DNA of 56,149 nt from the NCBI GenBank assembly GCA_014621425.1, contig JAANBB010000264.1, positions 1 to 56,149 of the forward strand. Direction: 5' to 3'. Source of the DNA: Cylindrodendrum hubeiense (taxonomy: Eukaryota; Ascomycota; Sordariomycetes; Hypocreales; Nectriaceae). The notes under the pieces are model-generated. The model was given only the letters and a program-made list of their open reading frames with translations, made no database searches and had not been told where the DNA came from. This document shows, in pieces, positions 20,250-30,274 of the stretch. The translations under genes and the position numbers were made by a program. How positions within the stretch are numbered: the first letter of the stretch is position 1; each line of letters opens with the position of its first letter.

Positions 20250-21182
20250 ATGTCTCACACTATACCAGCCCCAACTCTGCCCCTCACAGAAAAGACCTTC
20301 AGCTCCTACAACAAGGAACAAGGCAGCGCCTACTTCAAAGTCCGTCCCGACTACCACCCAACCCTTTATCAATTTGTCGTGGACCAGCACACATCCACCG
20401 GCGGCCAATTTGACACGCTGGTCGATGTTGGCTGCGGTCCAGGGCTCGCCGCTCGCGCACTCGGCCCGCGCTTTGCCTCTGTCATTGGCCTCGATCCATC
20501 AGAAGGCATGATTGAGACCGCTCGCTCCCTAGGCGGTGTAACATCCACCTCTGACCCTATCCGCTTCGAGCGTTCCTCGGCTGAAGAACTCGGAGGCGTC
20601 AAGGATTCCAGCGTGGACCTCATCACTGCTGCCAACGCCGCCCATTGGTTTGACATGGAAGGCTTTTGGCCCGCTGCTGCCCGCGTCCTCAAGCCCGGTG
20701 GCACCGTGGCGCTGTGGACCTCTGGCGACATACACGCACATCCATCCATGCCCAACTCAGCTGCCATCCAAGCGACATTTGAAACATATCAAGCGACCCA
20801 TCTCGAGCCCTACTATGTGCCTGGTAATAGACTTACCCGGGCCACTTACCGTACCCTCCCTCTCCCTTGGACCCTGTCGCAGCCTGTTGAGGAATTTGAG
20901 GAGAGCTCGTTTGTCCGGAAGGACTGGGAGGCTGACGAGCCATTCTTCGTTGGCGAGTCCCAGTTAAGTATGGACATATTTGAGTTGGCAATTTCGAGCG
21001 GAAGTGCTCAGGTACGGTGGCACCAGGCTCATCCAGACCTAGTTGGGACTGAGCGAGACCTTGTGAAAATCCTTCGCGGCGAAGTTGAACGACTGCTGCA
21101 TGAAGCTGGAGTGGAGAAGGGAAAAGAGTTTGTCAGGGGAGCTGTGTTGGGGGCTGTGTTGATCTTTAAAAAGAAACTGTAG
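20250..21182 (+). CDS. Class I SAM-dependent methyltransferase (Crg1/Tmt1-like)
   Basis: Single exon, 310 residues. Motif I (VDVGCGPG, residues 58-65) is the SAM-binding glycine loop, followed by GLDPSEGMI (acidic loop), AANAAHWFD and LKPGGTVALW, the standard Methyltransf_11 order. The overall layout (an N-terminal FSSYNKEQGSAYFKVRPDY-like segment, then a C-terminal half with VEEFEESSF) fits the fungal family around yeast Crg1 and Tmt1, cytosolic methyltransferases of small molecules. The substrate is not predictable. It shares a promoter with a Zn2Cys6 regulator and may be its target. Confidence 0.88.
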   Translation: MSHTIPAPTLPLTEKTFSSYNKEQGSAYFKVRPDYHPTLYQFVVDQHTSTGGQFDTLVDVGCGPGLAARALGPRFASVIGLDPSEGMIETARSLGGVTSTSDPIRFERSSAEELGGVKDSSVDLITAANAAHWFDMEGFWPAAARVLKPGGTVALWTSGDIHAHPSMPNSAAIQATFETYQATHLEPYYVPGNRLTRATYRTLPLPWTLSQPVEEFEESSFVRKDWEADEPFFVGESQLSMDIFELAISSGSAQVRWHQAHPDLVGTERDLVKILRGEVERLLHEAGVEKGKEFVRGAVLGAVLIFKKKL

Positions 21183-21265
21183 CCTGTAGCCTATATTCAT
21201 CGGTCCTTTTCCAACACAGACGATATGTTGCTAGTTTCTAGATACGATTAATTACACTCAAGCAA

Positions 21266-21728
21266 TTAGTCAGAACTGATTGAACAACCGCAATCTCCCT
21301 CGCAGCAAGGTTCAGGCTCGAATCTAACAGCCAAGACCCCTTTGACGACATCACTCCATGGCTGAGTCGGGTGGCTTCCGCAATGCTTGCAGCCGTGGTC
21401 TATCATACCCTGAACAAGCTCGGCAGCCCGGTCGGCAGTATCGTTGGCACCGTTTTGGTAGGAGGCGCATATAGAGACGTACAGGCCCTGAGCGCAGGCA
21501 ATTTGTGCTAGAGACATCTCAGTCGGGCAGATGGGGCCTCAAAGATCCGGGCTTACCGGTAGTGTTGTAGACGTGATTCCCCTCGCCTTTATCTTGGATT
21601 AGATGGATCTGCCCAAGAACTGTCTCAAGTGTGGCATAATTCAATTGGTGGTTATCGGTGTCAGTGCAGTGAATAATGTTGGCAACAAAACCGGTAATGA
21701 GTGTGGACATTGCGTAAATGATGCGCAT
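21266..21728 (-). CDS. KP4-like small secreted cysteine-rich protein
   Basis: Two exons, 21728-21557 and 21507-21266 (intron 49 bp, GTAAGC donor, CTCTAG acceptor), give 137 residues. An N-terminal signal peptide (about 20 residues) precedes a compact domain. The motif order is a short helical stretch, an asparagine-rich turn followed by QIAC, an ICAS strand, a helix ending HGCKHCGS, and a final strand with a Cys-rich tail (CCEGDCGC). The IAC/ICA/HGCK-CGS spacing is that of the KP4 killer-toxin family, which in filamentous ascomycetes is spread as small secreted effector or antagonistic proteins. The domain call rests on motif order that I recognise, not on a search. It is convergent with the methyltransferase, and its promoter is the AT-rich region to the right. 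Confidence 0.65.
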
Positions 21729-22599
21729 GATTGTTTGTGGTATCGATTCGTGCGCTTTATGAGTTTGCGTTGAGTAGATGGGAGGAATGGTATGGCACGA
21801 TGAAGGGAGAATAATAAACGCATGTATCCAGGGGTGTGTAGCACCTTCCCTGGTGAAGCGAAAATTGGGCTCTTAAGTCTGATAAATGCACACATCAGCG
21901 AAAAGACGAGAATATGAAAGTGGTGTTAATTATCGTACCACACCGCGTATAAGCAAAAAGGTTGCCAATCTTCATTACGCAAAAAGATTATGTTTCTCCC
22001 TCGACGAGAGACAGAAGTTAATTAAACCAAGCAGATCGGTTGCGCCGTTGCTAACGGAATCCTTCATATTTAAAGTTGATTGCCAAACCATATTAATTCT
22101 AACTTTTCCCATGTTAAAAGTCCGTATTTACAAGGGTCAGAAAGAGGGGTTTCAAGTGAAAGTTCCATGTATCCCGACCTCCTTCAAACCCTAATTACAT
22201 ACTGAATTTTGAGATGCGACATTTACTTTGTACAGCTATCTCATTAATTGTTCGTATGACTCTACTCTATCTACAGATATTGAAACCCAATATCTTACGA
22301 ACTTCCTAACGCTCTTGAATTCTTGGACAATCAAGCGAGTTTCGGGGTTGGAGGCGAGATGGACAGGGGATATCAGGCGAGCAAATTCAGCAACAGTCTT
22401 AAATATAACAAACCAAACTATGGATAAATCCTAATTGTCTAAGAGCGCAACCAGCTAGTTTTTAAATAGCAAGGCAGACCTCGAAAAGAAATAGGTAAAG
22501 CGAAAAGAAGAAGACAGATTGTAATATAAAATAAGAACGGAAACAAAGCGACTCCGCGTGAAAACAAGGCATAGGAAGGAACAACTTCCTGTGGTGCAT
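21729..22599. other. AT-rich interval between two small secreted-protein genes
   Basis: About 870 bases, AT-rich from 21880 to 22450, with no supported gene. It holds the promoter of the KP4-like gene on its left and the 3' end of the cysteine-rich secreted-protein gene on its right. Open frames here are short and lysine/isoleucine-rich, as expected by chance in AT-rich DNA. Confidence 0.4.
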
Positions 22600-23053
22600 T
22601 TAGTGCCAGCAGTGACCAAGGGCATCGTTTCGGTTTCCGCCAAAGTTGACATCCCAAGCCTCCTTGCAAGTGTTCTCAAAGGGCTGGCCATCAATACCAC
22701 GGCCGAGGCCCTTGTCAATGCACTATAGTGAGATATGGTTAGCAGGCAGATAATTTCCTTGGTGGAAATATTAACTCACAGAGTAGCCATCTATTAAAAC
22801 TGGTCAGCGAGGGATCAAAGAATCAGACTAAATATCTTCTTACCAAACCACGTATGGGGCTGAGTGGCGCCCCAAAGAGCACACGCGGCCCTGCTCAGCT
22901 CAACGTCATAGCGACCGCGAACATTGCAGCCACAGTTATGGTGGATTCTTGCAGTCGCACTGATAGGTGTAAGATAATATTCGAGACTAACAATCATTTT
23001 ACTTACGTGCTGCCGAGAGTGAGGAGAGTGATGGCGATGGTGGAGAGCTTCAT
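22600..23053 (-). CDS. Small secreted cysteine-rich protein with an 11-nt microexon
   Basis: Four exons: 23053-23007, 22959-22844, 22790-22780 and 22722-22600 (introns 47, 53 and 57 bp), giving 98 residues. The phases close exactly (47, 116, 11 and 123 nt). Exon 1 encodes a signal peptide (MKLSTIAITLLTLGS). The mature protein starts with an HHNCGC motif and has further cysteines in RAACALWG, after the microexon (CIDKG), in NTCKEAW and near the end (GHCWH): seven in all. The third exon is only 11 nt, flanked by an AATAG acceptor and GTGAGT donor. Without it, exons 2 and 4 do not join in frame. No known family is recognised. Size, secretion and cysteine content are effector-like, and it lies next to another small secreted-protein gene. 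Confidence 0.75.
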
Positions 23054-24702
23054 TGTTGCGGTGGGTGGGATAATCCTAAGATCTTGTGGCTTTAAAGAGT
23101 AGAGTAGTGTAGAGAAGTCCTTGATCAGTTGCTGCTGTTCAAGTTTGAGAATATCGGCGGACATTTGATCTCTTTATACTTGTACGGCCACCCGTGAACT
23201 GGCACGTACTGTGGATGGAAAGATCATACGACCTACGTTACTACGTTAACTCCGAAGCCAAACCTTGCTGGAAAGATACAGCAACACTGCTGATGGATTG
23301 AATCCTTTGTCACCCGGGTTTGTCGGAGACCGAGGTGCGCGATAATACAGCCATTCGCCTCTCCTTTTCGGCTTGAACACCGATAATCCTGAAATATGTT
23401 CTGAACTCTAAGAAGATTGTCGGTTCGTACCATAGGTGCCCCATAAATGTCGCTTATGCCTATGACATCGCATCATTAGCAACGTGCCTCGTAGGCGAGG
23501 TTTAGACCTTGCTCACTGCTGTGGCTATGTCACGTTTCATGGCTTTGGCGGTTAACTGCGCCAGGCTATATTAGAACTTGCAGAAGAGCCCAGACCAACT
23601 ATCCCAGTAAAGATCACACTCAAAGCACGCAATATGACTCTAGACTAATCGAGTGACAGAGAGGCGAACGGCGACATCGGAATGTGTAGACATGGTAAAA
23701 ATACAAACAAGAGCTGTCGTAGCTGTAAGCGTGTTTTACCTGCTGAAACATAATCAAAAACTTGCCAAAGACGGCAGACGAAACCTCAAATCATTGAAGA
23801 ACACACTAGCACAAGTTAGACACATGAGCTTCAAGAAGCCAAATGAAAGGATGGCTCAAAATGCCGGAGCGGCGGGAAGAGCGGTGGGGTATTCTAACAC
23901 AGAGCAAGGGTTTCCGACACCCCGGATACCCCAACATTAAACTTACCAGCGGATCTGGGGGGAAATATGGCCAGATGCGGGTAATATACTGCATCAAGTC
24001 AAGAACGCCGGATAAAACGGCAGTCGTAGTAAACTAAACGCGTAATGCATGGACCACATGGTGCCTAAGAATCGGTAGTCGGCAAAGCACACATGCCAAG
24101 GATGAGTAGTGCAGCCCGAAGAAGCAGAATTTAAACCTTTCGCTTAGCAGCGCATCCCAGCGATATCGCGCATACGAGTTTGTTAACTAGATACGGTTTA
24201 GGACCTCGCTTGTGCCAACGACTACCGCGCTCCATGTCATACGAAAGGTTAATACATACGTGAATAGTGGCAAGAGCCAATGCAAGAATGCTCAGCGGAA
24301 ACGTGTCTCATTTCAGAGTCTGCCAGTTACCTCTGATTCCGAAACCGAGAATAACTTCGTAAAAGATTGAAGGGCTCAGAGCGGTCATTCTAGGTTCGTA
24401 GATGCGAACCAGTCAAGAGTTTGGTGTTCTCATGATGTCGGAACTCTGCCGAGGAGGACATACCACGCAAGGAGATTCTCGGACTTCCGAGCGAGCGCTT
24501 CCTGACAATAAGACTCCTTGAACTGTGGGTATGATTATAACGAATGGTGAAGTAGCGAGAACTTCAGATTTATAAATATGACGCTTTCCTCTTCAAAAAT
24601 GGAAGAAATATCATTCTGCAGCACACCAGACCATCTCTTCACACTCGCTCCTATTTTTTAAACTCACTCCCTCACAACTTCAAGTCAATCACTACCGCCA
24701 CA
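23054..24702. other. Gene-poor interval
   Basis: About 1.65 kb with divergent promoters at its ends. A pyrimidine-poor TATA-like word 'ttataaatat' occurs at 24570-24579, followed by a C/T/A-rich leader up to the ATG at 24703. The open frame at 23653-23940 has no domain. A short palindromic word 'ggttcg-tagatg-cgaacc' (24392-24409) is present but isolated. Confidence 0.45.
24570..24579 (+). promoter_or_regulatory. TATA box of the secreted protein gene at 24703
   Basis: 'ttataaatat', about 125 bases before the start codon, followed by a leader rich in C and A ('cactcgctcc', 'actcactccctcac') that is typical for expressed fungal genes. Confidence 0.45.
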
Positions 24703-25290
24703 ATGGTTTCTGCCGTCTTCGTTTTCGCCATGCTGGCCGGATCTGCTCTCTCGAGCGATCTCACCTTCACTGCCGGTCAAAAGACCGGCTGCATCAACTT
24801 ATCCCATCTCCAGGCCCTCAGCCAGACCTACGAGGCCTTGGGCCTCAACAGCACCGGCGTCCACGATTTCATCGTGCCTCAAATCCCGGAGAGCTACCTC
24901 AACTCGCCCTCCGACTGCATTCCTGAGTCTCTCTACGACAGGTTCTTCGAGCCCATCGTTGCCATTTCCAAGCAGGAGAACATGCTCGCCAACCTTGACG
25001 CGGTCCTGGCTCTGGATGTTGTTGCCACGTCCACCGTTCCTTCTATCCACCAGCGTGCCCGAAACTGCCCCCAGATCAAGGATGCCGCCATCGCCAAGTC
25101 GCACTCCTTCAGCTGCAACAGCGCACCGCACCCCAACTCTTGCCGCTCCTGCACCAACTTCTCCTCTGTCAACTTTGTTGTAGCTTGTGTCGCCTGCGCC
25201 GCCAAGGCAAACCAAGAGTCCATCTTTTGCTGCGCCGCTGCTGCTACGACTTTCGCAACCTACTACTCCCAGGTTTGTCTGTCGAAGTAA
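24703..25290 (+). CDS. Secreted cysteine-rich protein of unknown function
   Basis: Single exon, 195 residues, with a clear signal peptide (MVSAVFVFAMLAGSALSS). The N-terminal half of the mature protein is helical-looking, with one disulphide-capable pair (GCINL and SDCIPE). The C-terminal 80 residues are cysteine-dense: RNCPQI, SFSCNS, SCRSCTNF, VACVACAAK, IFCCAAA and a last QVCLSK. Codon use is C-ending, like the deacetylase gene, so it is probably well expressed. The C/A-rich leader and TATA box support the start. No family is recognised; candidates are an effector or a wall-associated protein. Confidence 0.75.
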   Translation: MVSAVFVFAMLAGSALSSDLTFTAGQKTGCINLSHLQALSQTYEALGLNSTGVHDFIVPQIPESYLNSPSDCIPESLYDRFFEPIVAISKQENMLANLDAVLALDVVATSTVPSIHQRARNCPQIKDAAIAKSHSFSCNSAPHPNSCRSCTNFSSVNFVVACVACAAKANQESIFCCAAAATTFATYYSQVCLSK

Positions 25291-26143
25291 AAGGGATAGT
25301 TGCGATGTCCTCAGGGTGTTAGCAACATAGTATCATTGGTTCATTGGAGGATTTTGAAGATTTGGGGGAGACTAGATTGGTTGAATGTGGTATTTACCAT
25401 TCGAGATACTTTTCTGAGCGCGGGCTTTTACATTCTATACATGTCCAGTGCCTGGCACTAGACCATTCTTTTGCACTTAAATATACACTGGAATTGTCTT
25501 TTTGAAAATACTCATTTGCTTCAATTATGGAGAGCTGACAGGATCTCTACCCTGCTGGGCATATACGCTATTTCCCGTAACCCCCTTGCTCACAATAGAA
25601 GAGAAAAGGATGGATGTCGCGGAGATGGTAATTACATAATTAATTAGAATTATTACACTAGCAAAAGAGCTTCTGTTATTATTGTACGGAATTACCGCTA
25701 TCCCGACGAGAGTGGAATAGTTATGTTGTCTACGAAGCACTGCTTTGTGACTCGGCAGAACCAAGCTCACCCGCTGTTAGCTGCAACGCCTAATGGCGCC
25801 GCCCGACCCGCGCATCATGTCCATCTCCATCGCTACGTCTCAAAAAAGCAAAATATTAAAATGGTCGACACTTTACTAATTCTGAAGTTCGTTGAGTTCG
25901 CTTTTATTCATCATCTGGTCTGCGGTGCACTCTCATTAGCTACTCGGCCCGGGTTCTTCCGCCACGCATAGTGCCATAGTCTTCCCCGCGCCACGTTTCA
26001 CATTGATGGTGCTGACAGTTGGTTTCACTGTCGGGCATCAGGCCTTCCTATCTGGCCACCCCTCGTGCCATGCGCTGTAAAGCAGCATCGAACGCGGGGC
26101 ATCTATATCAGTCCATCTTCTACTTATACTCCAACACGCCGCA
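25291..26143. other. Intergenic interval
   Basis: About 850 bases between two plus-strand genes. Mixed composition with AT-rich patches (25620-25690). No supported gene, RNA or repeat is seen. Confidence 0.4.
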
Positions 26144-28968
26144 ATGTCCACACCAGAGGAGAACCAGACCCCGGCGGTCTTGGAGGACGAGACGCAGCAG
26201 CTGCAACGGGTGCGGCAACGGCATCAAGAACAACTCCAACAGATGCAGCAAGAGCTTCAAAAGAAGCAGCAAGAGCAGATGCTAGAACTGCAACAGATGC
26301 AGCAAGAGCAGATGCAAGAGCAGCAGCATCTGCGAGAACATCCGCAAAAGCAGCAGCATCTATCACAGTTGCGATCGCAGCACCAATCGCCGTGGGGCTC
26401 CGAGACATTTCGAGAGCAAGCTAGCAAGTGGCAAACACCATGGATGGATTCTTCTCGCTCTAGAGCGTTGCCCACGCATACTTCACCACCAAACCCGAGC
26501 CAGCCCATCCAATCAGCTTGGAGTTCTGAGAGGTTCAGAGACCGGGTGGCCGGTTGCCAAGCGCCATGGATGGATCCATCTCGCTCCAGAATGATGCCAA
26601 CGAGTCTAGCCCCAGTCCTCTCGGCGCTAGGAAACCAGAGCCAGCTCCCGCCGGTCTCAGTGGTATGCCCAAATATACCAATGCTAGGAGTTCAATCTAC
26701 GTGGAGTTCTGAACAGTTCAGATTCGACGTGAACGGTTCTCGGCCGCCGTGGATGGATTCATCTCGCTCCGGACTGACGGGCATCGACACAGCACCGGTC
26801 AGCCACGCATCCCGAAATAGGCGAAAACGACCCCAGTCAGATTGGGAGTCCGAACATTTCAGAGGCACTGTGAGCAGTCCCAAGGCGCCATGGATGGGTT
26901 CGTCTCGCCCCACAACGAACACCATTGGCACAGCACCACGCAACTTGCCATCGGGGACTTCCCCTCGTCTGAAGGACACCCCAATCGCAAATACTCCCTC
27001 TTGTATTGAAAATCCAACGTTTCATCCCTACATCTACCGTGCTCTACCTGGGCCTGCGGAATGCCGAATCCTACGACTATTACCTGGTAGAACGGATGAT
27101 CCGATCAAGGTTGAGGTTATCTACGCCACCCTAGACGCAATTTTCAAATACTCAGCCATGTCGTATGCATGGGGATCCAGGGCTGAATCGGAAACTATTA
27201 CATCCGATGGGAACCATGTAAAAATTCCACTAAATCTTCACAATGCTCTGAGACGCCTCCGACATGGAAACGAGCCACGCATGGTATGGGCAGATGCTGC
27301 TTGCATCAACCAAAACGATGAGGATGAAAAAGGCCGGCAGGTTCGTCTCATGCGCTTAATCTTCCAAAAGGCTAGCAAGGTTATTATATGGCTCGGCCAA
27401 GACGAGACGGACTCAGCGAAGCTCGCGTTCGCGCTGATCAATCAGATCTACCAGAAGAACTTCCAACATGTGCCACCACCGGATCATCCCACATGGGTGA
27501 AAATGTGTGCACTTTTCAATACGCAATGGTTCTGGCGGTTATGGTGTCTTCAAGAGGTTGCTCTCGCGTCAACCGCGGAAGTCATGTGGGGTTCTGGTAA
27601 GTCAGTTCTTTTTGTCCAAATCCGTAACCACATCCCAGTAGCTGTGGTATCTATTTTATGGTCATGATCATTGCTCATTCTGATGGCTGGGCAGAAACTA
27701 TTCCATGGGAACGACTTGGATTTGCTGCTGCGTGGATTCGCTCCGCGCCGGCGCCCGCACTCCGACTCGACGCACTGACTGGTATTTATAATACTTGCCT
27801 GATGTATTCGCTATCCTACGGTTACAAAATCCAGGAACCGATATCTTTTCTTCAACTTTTGACCCTATCCCGACAGTTTCTCGCATCAGACAGAAGGGAT
27901 AAAATTTATGGCATTCTTGGAATCCCAACAACAGACTCGGACCCTGATAACGGTGACCTATTTCTGCAACCAGACTACACCAAGTCGGTGTCTGAAACGT
28001 ATCTGGAATGTGCAGTCAAAATCATACGGCAATCAAAGTCTCTGAGGATCCTGTCGTATGCTCAACATGCTGAGCAAGAGTATATTTGGAAACCTCCACC
28101 AGATGCCAGGGACACTGCACACCTTTCCACACTGGAAAGAGAGGATTCCAAAATTGGCGTCGAATATCGGCAAACAATTGACTCAAATGACAATCTGCCG
28201 AGTTGGGCTCCGCGATGGGATCAATATTTTGCTCGGACGCTGGCGCCCCCAGAAAATGCCACGGTGACATATTCCGCCTGTACCGGGCTCGAATACTTCC
28301 AACCTCAGATTGAAAATAAAATCCTCATAGCCAGGGGTATTGAGTTAAATGCTGTAAAGCATTCGTCCGCAACCATGAGAGGACACAATGTTTGGGCACG
28401 CGATGTGTGGGACAAATCCTTTTTGGCCGAGAACTTCTTTACCTCCCAGGCATATTTGGACCGTCCAGACTCCCTATATATCTTATCTTTAACCTTAACA
28501 GCCGGCAAGGATTGGTATGGAGCTCTTGCGGACAATTTGGAAGAACATGTTGCGGACTTCCTGGCATTTATGCGCGGCGAGTTCGAACTTGCTGATGAAA
28601 GCTCTACTTCTGAAGACTTCACCAATCCGGCGAGTGATCTACAAATTCGACTCTTTTCTCCTCAGACCAGGGCCTTTCCTGATCTAGTTGGGGATGGAAG
28701 CCATTTTGAGGAAGCACTGCGGACTGCGTGTAGTGAGCGGAAATTCTTCGTCACTGCGAGTGGATATCTTGGGCTTGGTCCACAGGCAATGAAGGATGCC
28801 GATATCGTCTGTATACTGAGCGGGGCAATTGTACCTCTTGTGCTTCGCCCATCTGGAAGCACTTACAAGCTTGTTGGAGAGGCTTACATTCACGGTATGA
28901 TGTTTGGAGAGGCGATTAAGCTCATGAACGAAACGAATATGAGCGTAAAGACATTCATAATTTCTTGA
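26144..28968 (+). CDS. HET-domain protein with Q-rich coiled coil and four N-terminal repeats
   Basis: Two exons, 26144-27596 and 27695-28968 (intron 98 bp, GTAAGT donor, GGGCAG acceptor, phase 1), give 908 residues. Residues 18-80 are Gln/Glu/Met-rich and likely a coiled coil. Residues 82-257 hold four copies of a W-x-SE-x-FR...PWMxxSR core (Trp84, Trp126, Trp187, Trp234; spacing 42, 61 and 47). The HET domain follows: YSAMSYAWGS, NLHNALRRLR, VWADAACINQND, KVIIWLG and WFWRLWCLQEV are the standard blocks. The C-terminal half (SDRRDKIYGILG, YLECAVKII, LPSWAPRWD) is the usual HET companion region. The start is the first ATG and gives a continuous frame. It probably functions in non-self recognition or programmed cell death. 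The repeat arms could be a recognition or multimerisation surface. Confidence 0.88.
26387..26914 (+). repeat. Four diverged protein repeats (W-x-SE-x-FR / PWMxxSR)
   Basis: The repeats lie in the HET gene at residues 82-257. Each core is about 25 residues: a W-x-S-E-x-F-R block, about nine variable residues, then PWM(D/G)xSR. Linkers are proline/serine-rich and vary in length. At DNA level the word 'ccatggatg' or 'ccgtggatg' recurs at the PWM sites. Confidence 0.8.
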
Positions 28969-29120
28969 TGTGAGAAGATCTAAAGAATGCAATAGCTCGC
29001 ATCAGGTAATAATGCCTAATAAAGTACAGTATTTGGAGTGGAGAGTTGTTAATACATAACCGAAATGTCGATGCCAACCATTTCCTCTCATCAAAGTCGA
29101 TGAGATCCAATTCGAAGAGC

Positions 29121-30274
29121 TCAAAGAGGAGGTGTGTCGGCGAAGGTGTTTGATATACTTACAGTTCTGTCCCCGCTAACATTCCCCATAGATACAAGGG
29201 TAGTCCTAATATATGAGTCTTCCTCTTGAGTTATCTTAACACCGATAGCTCCCATGTTCTCTTCGAGGTACTTGATTGTCTTCGTCCCGGGAATGGGGAA
29301 GAAGTCTACCCCCTGTGAAGCAATCCAGGCCAGAACAACTTGCGATGGCGTGCAACCTTTCTGAGCGGCGAGACTCTCAAAGATCTTGACAAGCTCCAAG
29401 TTCTTTGGGAAATTCTCGGGGCTGAATCTGGGCAAGAGCCGACGGCCGTCGTTTTCCTCGAAATCGTCCAGAGACTTATACTTGCCTGTCAAGAATCCTC
29501 TGCCAAGAGGTGCATATGTGACAAGTGCCACTCCAAGTTCTCTGCAAGTGTCTAGAAGCTTGGTGCCGGATTCATTCTCGATATCCAATGACCAAGGGTT
29601 ATACTCTATCTGGACTGCCGAGATAGGGTGGACCGCATACGCACGTCGAAGGGTATCTGACGAACTTTCAGACAACCCGATGTACTTGATCTTATCCTCA
29701 CTATACACCAAAGTTAAGATGACAATTCTTTCTGTGGGCAAAGATGGTTTTGTCTTGACTCACTTTTTCAGTTCCACCAGTGCTTCCATGGTTTTCTCAA
29801 CAGGAGTCACAGCATCAAACCGATGAATGTAAAATAGATCGACATGCGCTACTCCCAGGTTGCGTAGGCTTTGTTCACACGACTTGCGGCAATTCTCAGG
29901 CGAACTGTCCATCACCATCCTGAGCTTGCCGCGTTCGAAAGTTCCTTCAAGTCCAAACTTGGAAGCGAGGAAGATGTCCTGCCGACGCTCTGGGTGCAGT
30001 TTGAACCACTGGCCGATGAGAACTTCATTGTCTCCATATGCTGCAGAAGTGTCCCAGAAAGTTGCGCCCAATTCCCAGGCTCTGTCCAGGACCTTGTAGC
30101 GTTCCTCGTCTGGTCTTGCATCTTCTTAGTTGTAAATCTGTGGGTTAAACACGCGATAACTCACTTCTTTTTGCCATAAGCGATACTTAAACCCATCAGC
30201 CCAAATCCGAGACCTGGCACTTGCGGTCCATCTTTGCCTAACTGGCGCGTTGGCTGCTGCTTTGGTGGTGCCAT
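29121..30274 (-). CDS. Aldo-keto reductase (AKR13-like)
   Basis: Three exons, 30274-30165, 30114-29764 and 29700-29121 (introns 50 and 63 bp), give 346 residues. It is a TIM-barrel NADPH-dependent oxidoreductase with the catalytic tetrad Asp58 and Tyr63 (FWDTSAAYG), Lys89 (LASKFG) and His134 (YIHRFD). GLGFGLMGLS at the start and EYNPWS, YAPLGRGFLTG and FPIPGTK later are typical of the fungal pyridoxal-reductase/YakC-like group. The C-terminus ends in FADTPPL, a common ending for the group, which supports reading through a potential GTAAGT donor near 29160. Substrate is unknown; small aldehydes and ketones are typical. It is convergent with the HET gene to its left. Confidence 0.9.

Noticed and set aside
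29121..29160. Possible last intron in the aldo-keto reductase (GTAAGT near 29160)
   Set aside because: Reading through gives the family-typical FADTPPL ending directly before a stop, so no intron is needed.
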